64,000 nt of DNA, taken from the NCBI RefSeq assembly GCF_048381675.1, contig NZ_JBLWIS010000012.1:1-64000 (forward strand), given 5' to 3'. Position 1 is the first letter of the stretch, and every line of letters begins with the position of its first letter. Source of the DNA: Advenella sp048381675. GTDB taxonomy: Bacteria > Pseudomonadota > Gammaproteobacteria > Burkholderiales > Burkholderiaceae_B. The translations under genes were made by a program, and so were the position numbers. This document shows, piece after piece, positions 24,812 through 32,632 of the stretch. Below the pieces are notes generated by a model that had not been told where the DNA came from, did no database searches, and saw nothing but the letters and a program-made list of their open reading frames with translations.

Positions 24812-25435
24812 ATGGCACGATATACTGGACCAAAATGTAAACTTTCACGTCGTGAAGGTATTGATTTATTTCTGAAGAGTGCACGTCGCTCTCTGGATTC
24901 AAAATGCAAACTGGACTCCAAGCCAGGTCAGCACGGTCGCACTTCCGGTGCCCGTACTTCTGATTACGGTTTGCAGTTGCGCGAGAAACAAAAACTCAAA
25001 CGTATGTACGGCGTACTTGAAAAACAATTCCGTAAATACTTTGCTGAAGCTGAGCGTCGCCGTGGCAACACAGGCGAGACCCTGATTCAGTTGTTGGAAT
25101 CTCGCCTTGATAACGTGGTATACCGCATGGGCTTTGGCTCTACACGTGCCGAAGCACGTCAGCTGGTTAGCCACGGTGCAATTGAACTGAATGGCCACAA
25201 AGCTGACATTCCTTCAATGCTGATCAAAAGCGGAGACATCATTTCCGTACGTGAAAAGTCCAAAGGTCAGGCTCGTATTAAAGAGTCTTTGGATCTGGCA
25301 ACCGGTAATGGTCTGCCACAATGGGTTGAAGTTGATGTTGCCAAATTAAGCGGCACATTCAAACAAGCCCCTGATCGTGCAGATGTTGCGCGTGATATTA
25401 ATGAATCAATGGTTGTTGAATTGTATTCTCGTTAA
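24812..25435 (+). CDS. rpsD: 30S ribosomal protein S4
   Basis: 207 residues: MARYTGPKCKLSRREG start, then an S4 RNA-binding domain (residues about 97-160, LESRLDNVVYRMGFGSTRAE). S4 is a primary 16S rRNA binder. In E. coli it represses the alpha operon through a pseudoknot near rpsM; no such structure was recognised here. It ends the spc/alpha run and is followed at once by a terminator, so rpoA is transcribed separately. Confidence 0.98.
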   Translation: MARYTGPKCKLSRREGIDLFLKSARRSLDSKCKLDSKPGQHGRTSGARTSDYGLQLREKQKLKRMYGVLEKQFRKYFAEAERRRGNTGETLIQLLESRLDNVVYRMGFGSTRAEARQLVSHGAIELNGHKADIPSMLIKSGDIISVREKSKGQARIKESLDLATGNGLPQWVEVDVAKLSGTFKQAPDRADVARDINESMVVELYSR

Positions 25436-25447
25436 TGTCGTGAAAAT

Positions 25448-25478
25448 GCAGGAAAGGCTTTGGCCTTTTCTGCTTTTT
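25448..25478 (+). terminator. Intrinsic terminator after rpsD
   Basis: Stem GCAGGAAAGGC (25448-25458) / GCCTTTTCTGC (25463-25473), 11 bp with one G-U pair and a 4-nt loop, followed by five T. It separates the spc/alpha ribosomal genes from rpoA-rplQ. Confidence 0.85.
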
Positions 25479-25505
25479 ATCTTATCCCCGTGCTTGCACA
25501 TGCAA

Positions 25506-25537
25506 TTGCATAAAAAATAATAAAAATAAGCTATAAT
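25506..25537 (+). promoter_or_regulatory. Predicted promoter of rpoA-rplQ
   Basis: A perfect -10 TATAAT at 25532-25537 lies in an AT-rich block after the rpsD terminator. The best -35 by sequence, TTGCAT at 25506-25511, is 20 bp away, longer than optimal. The transcript would have a leader of about 115 nt. The sequence just after the -10 resembles the start of the rplN leader (TCTTC, ATTCT and GTGGGT in the same order). Confidence 0.5.
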
Positions 25538-25659
25538 CTTCCAGCTATTCTGTGGGTTGATCTGCACCTATTTTTGCAATCAGTCCGTTTATTTATACTT
25601 TTATCTTATCCATCAGCCTTATCGGTGTAACGAGCCGAGGGTATTGAAAAGGAAATGAA

Positions 25660-26643
25660 ATGTCTCAGGCTTTTCTTAAACCACGTTCTATTGAAGTAAC
25701 CCCTGTTGCCGAAAACCACGCCAAAGTGGTCATGGAGCCTTTTGAACGCGGATTTGGCCATACTTTGGGTAATGCCCTGCGCCGTATCCTGTTGTCTTCC
25801 ATGACTGGCTATGCCCCCACCGAAGTACAAATTACCGGTGTTGTGCACGAGTATTCAACTTTGCCTGGCGTCGGTGAAGACGTGGTTGACATCCTGCTTA
25901 ACCTGAAAGGCGTCGTGTTCAAGCTGCATAACCGTGAAGAAGTAACGGTTACCTTGCGCAAAAGCGGTACAGGTCCAGTCCTGGCCAGCGACATTGAGCT
26001 TCCCCATGATGTTGAAATCATCAATCCAGATCACCTGATTGCCAATCTTACCGAAAACGGTAAGCTTGAAATGCAAATCAAGGTAGAGCAAGGCCGCGGT
26101 TATGTGCCCGGTAACGTTCGTGCCCTGGCAGACGATAAAGCCCACACGATTGGCCGCATCATCCTGGATGCTTCTTACAGCCCAATCCGTCGTGTCAGCT
26201 ATGCCGTTGAAAGTGCCCGTGTTGAACAACGTACCGACCTTGACAAGCTGATCCTCGATATCGAGACAGACGGCGTGATTTCACCCGAAGAAGCGGTTCG
26301 TCAGGCTGCCCGCATCCTGATGGATCAGATTTCCGTGTTTGCCGCCCTTGAAGGTGCAACAGAAACTTATGAAACACCGGTACGTGGTGCGCCACAAATT
26401 GACCCTGTACTGTTGCGTCCTGTTGATGATCTTGAGCTGACCGTTCGTTCGGCCAACTGCCTGAAAGCGGAAAACATCTACTACATCGGTGACCTGATCC
26501 AGCGCACTGAAAATGAATTGCTGAAAACACCTAACCTGGGTCGCAAATCACTTAACGAAATCAAGGAAGTCCTGGCTGCACGCGGCCTGACTCTGGGCAT
26601 GAAACTCGAAAACTGGCCACCACTTGGCCTTGAGCGCCCATAA
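25660..26643 (+). CDS. rpoA: DNA-directed RNA polymerase subunit alpha
   Basis: 327 residues. The N-terminal assembly domain contains ERGFGHTLGNALRRILLSS (residues about 29-47), which binds beta and beta'. The C-terminal domain, from about 245, has SANCLKAENIYYIGDLIQR and LGRKSLNEIKEVL, which contact UP elements and activators. Unlike E. coli, it is separated from rpsD by a terminator and 224 bp and seems to have its own promoter. The ATG follows AAAAGGAAATGAA. Confidence 0.98.
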   Translation: MSQAFLKPRSIEVTPVAENHAKVVMEPFERGFGHTLGNALRRILLSSMTGYAPTEVQITGVVHEYSTLPGVGEDVVDILLNLKGVVFKLHNREEVTVTLRKSGTGPVLASDIELPHDVEIINPDHLIANLTENGKLEMQIKVEQGRGYVPGNVRALADDKAHTIGRIILDASYSPIRRVSYAVESARVEQRTDLDKLILDIETDGVISPEEAVRQAARILMDQISVFAALEGATETYETPVRGAPQIDPVLLRPVDDLELTVRSANCLKAENIYYIGDLIQRTENELLKTPNLGRKSLNEIKEVLAARGLTLGMKLENWPPLGLERP

Positions 26644-26652
26644 GCAAGTATT

Positions 26653-26772
26653 TATTGCCAGTTGGTTTTTTAATCCGGCTGGCAATATTCATATCAACCG
26701 GACCGCCGTCTTTGGTAATCATTTCAAGAACGGATAGAAGAGCTGGTTTAACCAGATGACCAACCGGTCATC
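26653..26772 (+). promoter_or_regulatory. Hairpin-rich spacer between rpoA and rplQ
   Basis: The 157-bp spacer is long for this gene pair. It holds a 9-bp perfect stem TATTGCCAG (26653-26661) / CTGGCAATA (26679-26687), extendable by four inner pairs; a palindrome CTGGTTTAACCAG (26743-26755); and a 7-bp stem GATGACC (26755-26761) / GGTCATC (26766-26772) ending 28 nt before the rplQ ATG. None is followed by a U-tract. The last two overlap at one base and offer alternative pairings, suggesting a regulatory or mRNA-processing element. Confidence 0.5.
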
Positions 26773-26800
26773 TCAACTTTAGATTCATAGGAAATATATC

Positions 26801-27190
26801 ATGCGTCATCGCAGTGGTTTACGTAAATTAAATCGTACAAGCAGCCATCGTCTGGCTATGTTCCGCAACATGTCTGTATCCCTGATTCAGCACGAAGCGA
26901 TCAAAACAACATTGCCTAAAGCTAAAGAGCTGCGTCGTGTCATCGAACCCCTGATCACTTTAGCCAAAGAGCCAACCTTGGCCAATAAACGCCTGGCGTT
27001 TGCCCGTTTGCGCGATCGTGATGCTGTAGTTAAACTGTTTGCCGAAATCGGTCCACGTTTTCAAGAGCGCAATGGTGGTTACACCCGCATTCTGAAAATG
27101 GGTTTCCGTCAAGGTGACAATGCACCTATGGCTTTCATGGAATTGGTTGACCGTCCAGAAGTTGCTGACGAAGTTGTTGATGCCGAGTAA
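26801..27190 (+). CDS. rplQ: 50S ribosomal protein L17
   Basis: 129 residues, MRHRSGLRKLNRTSSHRLAM, with the L17 signature in the stretch TTLPKAKELRRVIEPLITLA. L17 sits near the peptide exit of the 50S subunit. It is the last ribosomal gene here and is followed by a strong terminator. AGGAAATATATC precedes the ATG. Confidence 0.98.
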   Translation: MRHRSGLRKLNRTSSHRLAMFRNMSVSLIQHEAIKTTLPKAKELRRVIEPLITLAKEPTLANKRLAFARLRDRDAVVKLFAEIGPRFQERNGGYTRILKMGFRQGDNAPMAFMELVDRPEVADEVVDAE

Positions 27191-27220
27191 TTGAGCAATC
27201 AATCATTCCGGTATCAGGAA

Positions 27221-27250
27221 AAAGCACCCTTAAATGGGTGCTTTTTTTTT
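27221..27250 (+). terminator. Intrinsic terminator after rplQ
   Basis: Stem AAAGCACCC (27221-27229) / GGGTGCTTT (27236-27244), 9 bp with a TTAAAT loop, running into nine T. A textbook strong terminator that isolates the following oxygenase genes from ribosomal transcription. Confidence 0.93.
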
Positions 27251-27283
27251 GCCTTGGGCAATCTCATGATATGGTTGCTTTAT

Positions 27284-27304
27284 ATTGGCTGATCGGGAGC
27301 CAAT
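27284..27304. promoter_or_regulatory. Inverted repeat upstream of the Rieske oxygenase genes
   Basis: ATTGGCT (27284-27290) and AGCCAAT (27298-27304) form a perfect 7-bp dyad with a 7-bp spacer, 102 bp before the first oxygenase gene. The size and symmetry fit a repressor operator. No regulator gene is adjacent, and no clear promoter hexamers could be paired with it. Confidence 0.35.
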
Positions 27305-27405
27305 GACATAAAGTCTGTAAAGGGCGTAATATGGTTGTGTCTGGCCTGGGTTTTTATTTAATGTAAAGCGGCGGGTAGCCTGCTTGTGGTTGTGAAGGTG
27401 TAAAC

Positions 27406-28248
27406 ATGAAAATCGAATCGGTTGTGCTTGACCAGTGGTATCCCGTGACAACAGAAAACATGCCTGTTGCGGGCAAGATTTACCACACGCGCTTGCTGGG
27501 GCAGCCCATTGAGTATGGTTTGGATGAAAAAGACGGGTTTTATGCCATTTTGCTAGCTACCCGGGAAAGGCTACCGGTATTAATGCAGCATTATACCTAT
27601 TGGGTCAGCCTTGGCAATCCTCCTGACATGTTCGCAATTTCTGAATTCCAGGATGCTGAGCGGCGGGTTCTGGCGGCTGCTTCGGTGTGCGTCAAGGCTT
27701 CCGGTTTGCGGGTAGTGGAAAACTTTCTGGATATCGCGCACTTTCCGTTTGTGCATGAAGGAACACTGGGTGAAATGCCTTATACGGCGGTCAAGCCTTA
27801 TCGTGTCGAAATTGAAAACAATGAAATTTATGCCCGGGATTGCGAGTTTTATCAACCAGTGGCTGCCTTCAGTCATGAAGGCAGCATGAATATTGAGTAT
27901 ATTTACAGGGTATGCAGCCCGTTCAGTGCCTTGTTGTATAAAACCTGTCCCTTGCAGCCGGCTAAAAAAGACGTGATTTGCCTTTTTGTCCAGCCCTGTG
28001 ATGAAGATCGCAGCATTGTGCATATGCCAATGGCCTGTCTTGATGACAGTGCCAGTCTTGAAGAATTGCGTTTGTTTCGACAAAGCATCCTTGGGGAAGA
28101 CATGGCGATACTGAATAATCAAATACCGCGTAAACTGCCGCTGGCCACCGATTTTGAAATATCAACCGGCGCAGATGCCACCTCGGTAGCCTATCGACGC
28201 TGGTTAAGCGAAAAAGGCGTGTGTTATGGAGCTTTTCAGAATCCCTGA
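27406..28248 (+). CDS. NdmC-like catalytic subunit of a Rieske-type oxygenase lacking its Rieske cluster site
   Basis: 280 residues of the VanA/NdmA type of ring-hydroxylating oxygenase/demethylase alpha subunit. The mononuclear iron motif is intact: ENFLDIAHFPFVH at 105-117 gives Asp109, His112 and His117, with the likely third ligand Asp232 in LGEDMAILNNQ. The N-terminus starts like a Rieske domain (LDQWYPV) but the CxH and CxxH cluster motifs are missing, and about 50 residues appear deleted between residues 45 and 60. Electrons must therefore come from another protein, and the next gene encodes one with a spare Rieske domain. In established systems this arrangement is NdmC of the 7-methylxanthine N7-demethylase (also about 280 residues). 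The true substrate here is unknown. Confidence 0.8.
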   Translation: MKIESVVLDQWYPVTTENMPVAGKIYHTRLLGQPIEYGLDEKDGFYAILLATRERLPVLMQHYTYWVSLGNPPDMFAISEFQDAERRVLAAASVCVKASGLRVVENFLDIAHFPFVHEGTLGEMPYTAVKPYRVEIENNEIYARDCEFYQPVAAFSHEGSMNIEYIYRVCSPFSALLYKTCPLQPAKKDVICLFVQPCDEDRSIVHMPMACLDDSASLEELRLFRQSILGEDMAILNNQIPRKLPLATDFEISTGADATSVAYRRWLSEKGVCYGAFQNP

Positions 28249-28282
28249 AATACTGTCTGTCTTAATCCGATAAGAGTTGAAT

Positions 28283-29986
28283 ATGTTTGAAGATAAATGG
28301 TTTCCTGTTGCCAGAGCCGATGAACTGGTCTTGCGTCATGTATTCCATGCCCAATTGCAGGGTGTGGAGCTGGCTTTATGGAGAACCGACAAGGGAGAGG
28401 TCAATGCCTGGGAAAACCGCTGCCCGCACCGTGGCATGCGGCTAACGCATGGCATCAATACCGGCAAGAGCCTGAAGTGCCAATATCATGGCTGGCAGTT
28501 CCACTCCGGCGACGGACAGTGCTCGGTTATTCCCTCGGTAACCGATGGCAGCATTCCGCACTCGGCCTGTGCCAAAAGCTTTTCTGTGGTGGAAAAAAAC
28601 GGTTTTGTCTGGGTTAACCTTACCCGTGACTATTTAAGCGAACCCAGCGTGCTTACCCATCCCTTTGCGCTGCCACCCAGCGTGTTGCGCAGCATACCCG
28701 TCAATGCCCCGCTGGCGCTAGTGCAAACGCATCTGCTGCGTTTCTGTCAATATGATCGCCATGTTGACCTTCAAACTTTTCAGGCGCGGCAGGACGGGCT
28801 AATGGTGCACGTCTGCTGGCAAGAGTATATGTTCCAAACGGTCGAAGTGCTTTTCATGCTGCAACCCGCCCATACCGAAAAAACCGTTATACATGTCATG
28901 TGTAACCAGGACGATGATGAACTGCAGTGGACCCGGCGGATTAACCAGGCCTTGACGACCTTAAAACTTGAACTGGAAGCAGGCCGTGAGATCAGGGAAG
29001 AAGAGCCGGTTATTGCGCCACAACCGGTACAGGCTTTACCGCGCTGGCTACCGGCACGGGTTATCGAGCGCAAGGAGATTGCCGAACAGGTGGTGTCACT
29101 TCGTTTGCATTTGCCTTCATTTAACCGTTTCAAGGGCATTGAAGCCGGTGCACATATTGATGTCCGTACGCCAAAGGGCCTGGTGCGGCAGTTTTCATTG
29201 GTCGAATGGGATAGCAAGCAACAGGAGCTGCTGATCGGGGTAAAGCTTGAACCCGAGTCCCGGGGTGGTTCGGCTTCTTTGTATCATGAGGTCAAGGAAG
29301 ACAGCGTACTTGAGATTTCAGCGCCCAGGAACCATTTTCGCCTGGTACCGGGCAAAGGCGGAACGCTGATTGCCGGTGGTATTGGTGTTGCACCAATTGT
29401 TGCCATGGCAACCCAGCTTGAACATGAAAAACTGCCTTATCATTTGCATTATTTCGTGCGCAATATCTATTCCCGTGCTTTTGTTGACCAGCTTAACCAA
29501 CTGGATAGCGTCTCGTTTTATCAGGCAATGCAGCCTGACCAGGTCGCCGGGCAGCTTGAAACCATTCTGGCCAAGGTAAGCCCTGAACAGCCTAATGTGT
29601 ATATTTGTGGTCCCAAAGGTTTGCTTGACACTGCTTTCCGGGTTATTCGTGAAAAAGGCTGGTCGCACATCCAGGTTCGCCATGAACTTTTTTCCAATAG
29701 GGTGTCGCATAACGATGAGCATACCTTCAGGGTTACGCTGGCCAAATCGGGCAAAAGCTACATCATTCCTTCCGGTGTTAGCATTACCGATGCCCTGAAG
29801 GAGTACGGCGTGCATATCGAAACCTCGTGTGAGCAGGGAGTATGCGGGACCTGTTATACAAAAGTCCTGTCAGGTAATATCGAGCATAAGGATGAATACC
29901 TGAGTGAAGAAGAAAAACAAAGTGGCGATTGCATGATGCCTTGTGTGTCACGTAGTGCCAGCGGTGATCTGGTATTGGATATTTAG
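28283..29986 (+). CDS. NdmD-like reductase: N-terminal Rieske domain + FMN/NAD(P)H reductase + plant-type ferredoxin
   Basis: 567 residues from the ATG at 28283 (an open TTG lies two codons upstream). Residues 1-110 are a Rieske domain with Cys47/His49 (CPHRG) and Cys66/His69 (CQYHGW). Residues about 118-240 resemble an oxygenase fold without iron ligands. From about 250 comes a phthalate-dioxygenase-reductase type flavin domain (RQFSLVEW), a nucleotide domain (AGGIGVAPIVAMA, YICGPKG) and a C-terminal [2Fe-2S] ferredoxin (Cys516, Cys521, Cys524 in CEQGVCGTC, Cys554). It would carry electrons from NAD(P)H via flavin and ferredoxin to its own Rieske centre and on to the preceding subunit. The extra Rieske domain is the known hallmark of NdmD. 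Confidence 0.85.
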   Translation: MFEDKWFPVARADELVLRHVFHAQLQGVELALWRTDKGEVNAWENRCPHRGMRLTHGINTGKSLKCQYHGWQFHSGDGQCSVIPSVTDGSIPHSACAKSFSVVEKNGFVWVNLTRDYLSEPSVLTHPFALPPSVLRSIPVNAPLALVQTHLLRFCQYDRHVDLQTFQARQDGLMVHVCWQEYMFQTVEVLFMLQPAHTEKTVIHVMCNQDDDELQWTRRINQALTTLKLELEAGREIREEEPVIAPQPVQALPRWLPARVIERKEIAEQVVSLRLHLPSFNRFKGIEAGAHIDVRTPKGLVRQFSLVEWDSKQQELLIGVKLEPESRGGSASLYHEVKEDSVLEISAPRNHFRLVPGKGGTLIAGGIGVAPIVAMATQLEHEKLPYHLHYFVRNIYSRAFVDQLNQLDSVSFYQAMQPDQVAGQLETILAKVSPEQPNVYICGPKGLLDTAFRVIREKGWSHIQVRHELFSNRVSHNDEHTFRVTLAKSGKSYIIPSGVSITDALKEYGVHIETSCEQGVCGTCYTKVLSGNIEHKDEYLSEEEKQSGDCMMPCVSRSASGDLVLDI

Positions 29987-29994
29987 GAGCGGGA

Positions 29995-30636
29995 ATGCTG
30001 AACTTGTATGATTGCGAATTTTCAGAAAATTGTTATAAGGTTCGCCTTTTCCTGAGTATTCTGGGACAGGAGCATCAAGTGATTCCCGTTGAGCTTTTTC
30101 CGGGCCGGGAACACCAGCGTGCCCATTTTCGTGCCATCAATCCATTGGCCAAAGTACCTGTGCTGGATGATGACGGGTTTATTGTGCATGATTCACAGGC
30201 TATTCTGGTTTATCTGGCCTGTAAATATGCCCCTAAAGGCAAATGGTATCCCCATGATGATGCTGCCAGGATTGCAAAGGTGCAGATGTGGCTGTCATTG
30301 GCTAATGACCTGAATGAAACGGTCTCAAAAGCGCGCTGGGCACAAGTGTGGGGTGAAGGTGGCAATCTGGCCGTGCAGGGCAAGGCAGGCCGTGAATTGC
30401 TGGCGGTCATAGAGGAACATATGTGGTTCGCCGAAAAAGCCGGTCAGGAGTGGTTGTGTCCCGGCGAGCATCCCTCGATTGCTGATTTGGCCTGCTTTCC
30501 CCATATCATGTTGTCCGATCAGGCCGGCATTTCCTTAATTGATTACCCGGCCTTGCGTCGCTGGACCGATCGCGTCAAGGGCATTAACGGCTTCACGGTC
30601 ATGCCAGGCATTTTTAGCGCTGAAAACGGTCAATGA
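29995..30636 (+). CDS. Glutathione S-transferase family protein (NdmE-like position)
   Basis: 213 residues with a thioredoxin-like N-terminal domain (LYDCEFSENCYKVRLFLSIL, then NPLAKVPVLDDDGFIVHDSQ carrying the cis-proline and the glutathione gamma-glutamyl contact Asp-Ser) and an all-helical C-terminal domain (HPSIADLACFPHI). It starts 8 bp after the reductase stop, in the same operon. In the NdmCDE complex a GST homologue (NdmE) is needed to hold the catalytic and reductase proteins together, and this gene holds that place. A catalytic GST role (for example dehalogenation or isomerisation) cannot be excluded. Confidence 0.85.
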   Translation: MLNLYDCEFSENCYKVRLFLSILGQEHQVIPVELFPGREHQRAHFRAINPLAKVPVLDDDGFIVHDSQAILVYLACKYAPKGKWYPHDDAARIAKVQMWLSLANDLNETVSKARWAQVWGEGGNLAVQGKAGRELLAVIEEHMWFAEKAGQEWLCPGEHPSIADLACFPHIMLSDQAGISLIDYPALRRWTDRVKGINGFTVMPGIFSAENGQ

Positions 30637-30642
30637 GCTTGA

Positions 30643-30669
30643 TTTTTCCCTGCCAGAAGGCAGGGGAAA
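30643..30669. terminator. Hairpin between convergent GST and dsbD genes
   Basis: CCCTGCC (30648-30654) pairs with GGCAGGG (30659-30665) around AGAA, extended by T-rich and A-rich flanks. Only weak T-richness follows on the plus strand, so termination efficiency is doubtful. Confidence 0.4.
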
Positions 30670-30729
30670 GCGTTATTTGTTTTATGGCAAATCCGGGCAG
30701 CAATAATTAAACCGTGCGGCCCGTTCGCT

Positions 30730-32622
30730 TTAGTTCAAGACTTTATCCAGTGTGCCAGAAAATCGTTCGGCATTCTGAAAGCCGACCACCCGGATTTTTT
30801 CCAGTTCCTGGCCTTTGTCATTGAAAAAGATAATGCCGGGCGGGCCAAACAGTTTGAAGCGTTTCAATAGTTCGCGATCGGCCTCGTTGTTCTTGGTGAC
30901 ATCCACCTGCAACAGGAGCATCTGATTCAGTTTCTGCCTGACGCCAGGATCGGAAAAGGTAAACAATTCCATTTCCTTGCAGGAAATGCACCAGTCGGCA
31001 TAAAAATCCAGCATGACAGGTTTGCCGGCATTGGCTAGCGTGGATTCAAGTTCTGCCAATGTTTTCACTTGTATAAACGGTGTTGCCGCTACCGGTGTGG
31101 TGCTGCTACGCGTGGCAGGTCCTTGGCCAGCGCCAGCGTTTAAGCCCTTGAGCGGGTTGAGCACGCTTTGCCCGCCAGTAGCCAAACCCAGCATGAGCAG
31201 GGCGGCCCATAAGGCAAACAGCAGGCCACTGGCCTTGAGTAACAGTTTCAGGATTCCGCTATTGCCAGAAAAGGGCGTAAATGCACCCAGCAACAGTGCC
31301 AGGCACATGGACAGGAAGGCCCAGGCCAGCATATTGAACCAGACAGGGGTGATGGGCATGATCATCCAGACCGCGGTAGCCAGCAGGAGCAGGCCGCAGA
31401 AATTCTTGATGCTCTCCATCCAGGGGCCGGCCTTGGGCAGTAAGGCGCCTGAAGAGGTGCCCAGGATTAACAGGGAAGTGCCTTGGCCCCATGCCAGGAC
31501 AAACAGGGCCAGGCCACCTGTGGTCAGGTCTCCGGTTTGTGAAATGAATAGCAGCACACCGGCCAGAGGGGCCGCCACGCAAGGACCGCAGATCAGGGCG
31601 GAGATAATACCCATGAAAAAGGCATTGCCCATGCGTCCGCCCGGCATGCGGGAGACTTTTTCATTCAGGGAGGACTGCAGGCTGGCTGGCATTTGAATGG
31701 TGAACGCACCAAACATGCCAATCGCCAAAATGACCAGGGCAATGGCAAACAGGCCAAGCACCCAGGGATTCTGGATCCAGGAAGCCATAACGGCACCAAC
31801 AGAGGCGGCCAGTATGCCCAGGATGGTGTATACCACTGATGTGCCCAGCACGTACATGAGTGTCAGGTTAAGCCCCCTGAAGCGGGAGAGTGTGGCATTG
31901 CCTGCCTTGCGGTCACCAACCACAATAGAGAGCAGGATAGGCAGCATGGGCAGTACGCAGGGCGTGAAAGACAGAAGGACCCCCAAGGCGAAGCTGAGCA
32001 GGATGATTTTTATCAGGCTGGCATCGGTCAGCCAGGCGGCTATATCGGTATCACCGGCGTCAAACAGGGAAACACGGTTGTCGCCTGCCGTTGAGGCCAG
32101 TGACGGGCCGCCTAAGACCGCTCCTTTGCCCGAGGTGATTTCATAGCCGGTGGCCGTGGGGCTCAGGCCAACTTCGTAGGTCATGGGCGGATAGCACAGG
32201 CCCGCATCGGCACATCCCTGGCCGATTACTTCAAGAGTGAAAGGGCCATCACTTTTGTTAAGGGGTAACTGTATCTCAACATTCTGGTAATAGACCTCCA
32301 TTTCCTTGTCGAAAGTCGGGTCGTATTTTACCTGTCCTGAAGACGGATAAACCGGCGTGCCCAGTAGCTGGCTGGCTTGTGTGCGGTTTTCATCATCGTC
32401 TTTGATGTGATATTCAAAGCGCTCGCGATACATGTAATATTTTGGCGCAATGTCAAAACGGATGCTCAGCTGGTTATCGGTTTGCATTTGGGCTGAAAAC
32501 ACAAATGCTTTTTCAGGGTCAAGAAACTCTTCTTCCGCCTGCAGGGGGGTAAGGGCAGCGAAAAAAAGCAGGGTGAAAACAGATAATAACCAGAGCGTTT
32601 TTTTGTACAGCGGTGCGATCAT
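30730..32622 (-). CDS. dsbD: Thiol:disulfide interchange protein DsbD
   Basis: 630 residues. The ATG at 32622, 10 bp after the cutA stop, gives a signal peptide (MIAPLYKKTLW, cleavage near LQA-E); the longer open frame to 32736 overlaps cutA and is not used. The three DsbD parts are present: a periplasmic alpha domain with its Cys pair (GQGCADAGLCYPP), an eight-helix membrane domain with cysteines in SFTPCVLPM and LICGPCVAAP, and a C-terminal thioredoxin domain with WCISC at 544-548. DsbD moves electrons from cytoplasmic thioredoxin to the periplasm, which the cytochrome c maturation genes nearby require. Confidence 0.95.
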   Translation of the reverse strand: MIAPLYKKTLWLLSVFTLLFFAALTPLQAEEEFLDPEKAFVFSAQMQTDNQLSIRFDIAPKYYMYRERFEYHIKDDDENRTQASQLLGTPVYPSSGQVKYDPTFDKEMEVYYQNVEIQLPLNKSDGPFTLEVIGQGCADAGLCYPPMTYEVGLSPTATGYEITSGKGAVLGGPSLASTAGDNRVSLFDAGDTDIAAWLTDASLIKIILLSFALGVLLSFTPCVLPMLPILLSIVVGDRKAGNATLSRFRGLNLTLMYVLGTSVVYTILGILAASVGAVMASWIQNPWVLGLFAIALVILAIGMFGAFTIQMPASLQSSLNEKVSRMPGGRMGNAFFMGIISALICGPCVAAPLAGVLLFISQTGDLTTGGLALFVLAWGQGTSLLILGTSSGALLPKAGPWMESIKNFCGLLLLATAVWMIMPITPVWFNMLAWAFLSMCLALLLGAFTPFSGNSGILKLLLKASGLLFALWAALLMLGLATGGQSVLNPLKGLNAGAGQGPATRSSTTPVAATPFIQVKTLAELESTLANAGKPVMLDFYADWCISCKEMELFTFSDPGVRQKLNQMLLLQVDVTKNNEADRELLKRFKLFGPPGIIFFNDKGQELEKIRVVGFQNAERFSGTLDKVLN

Positions 32623-32632
32623 GGAACGTGAC

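Noticed and set aside
31013..31696. 227-codon plus-strand open frame opposite dsbD
   Set aside because: Antisense shadow of the membrane domain of DsbD.
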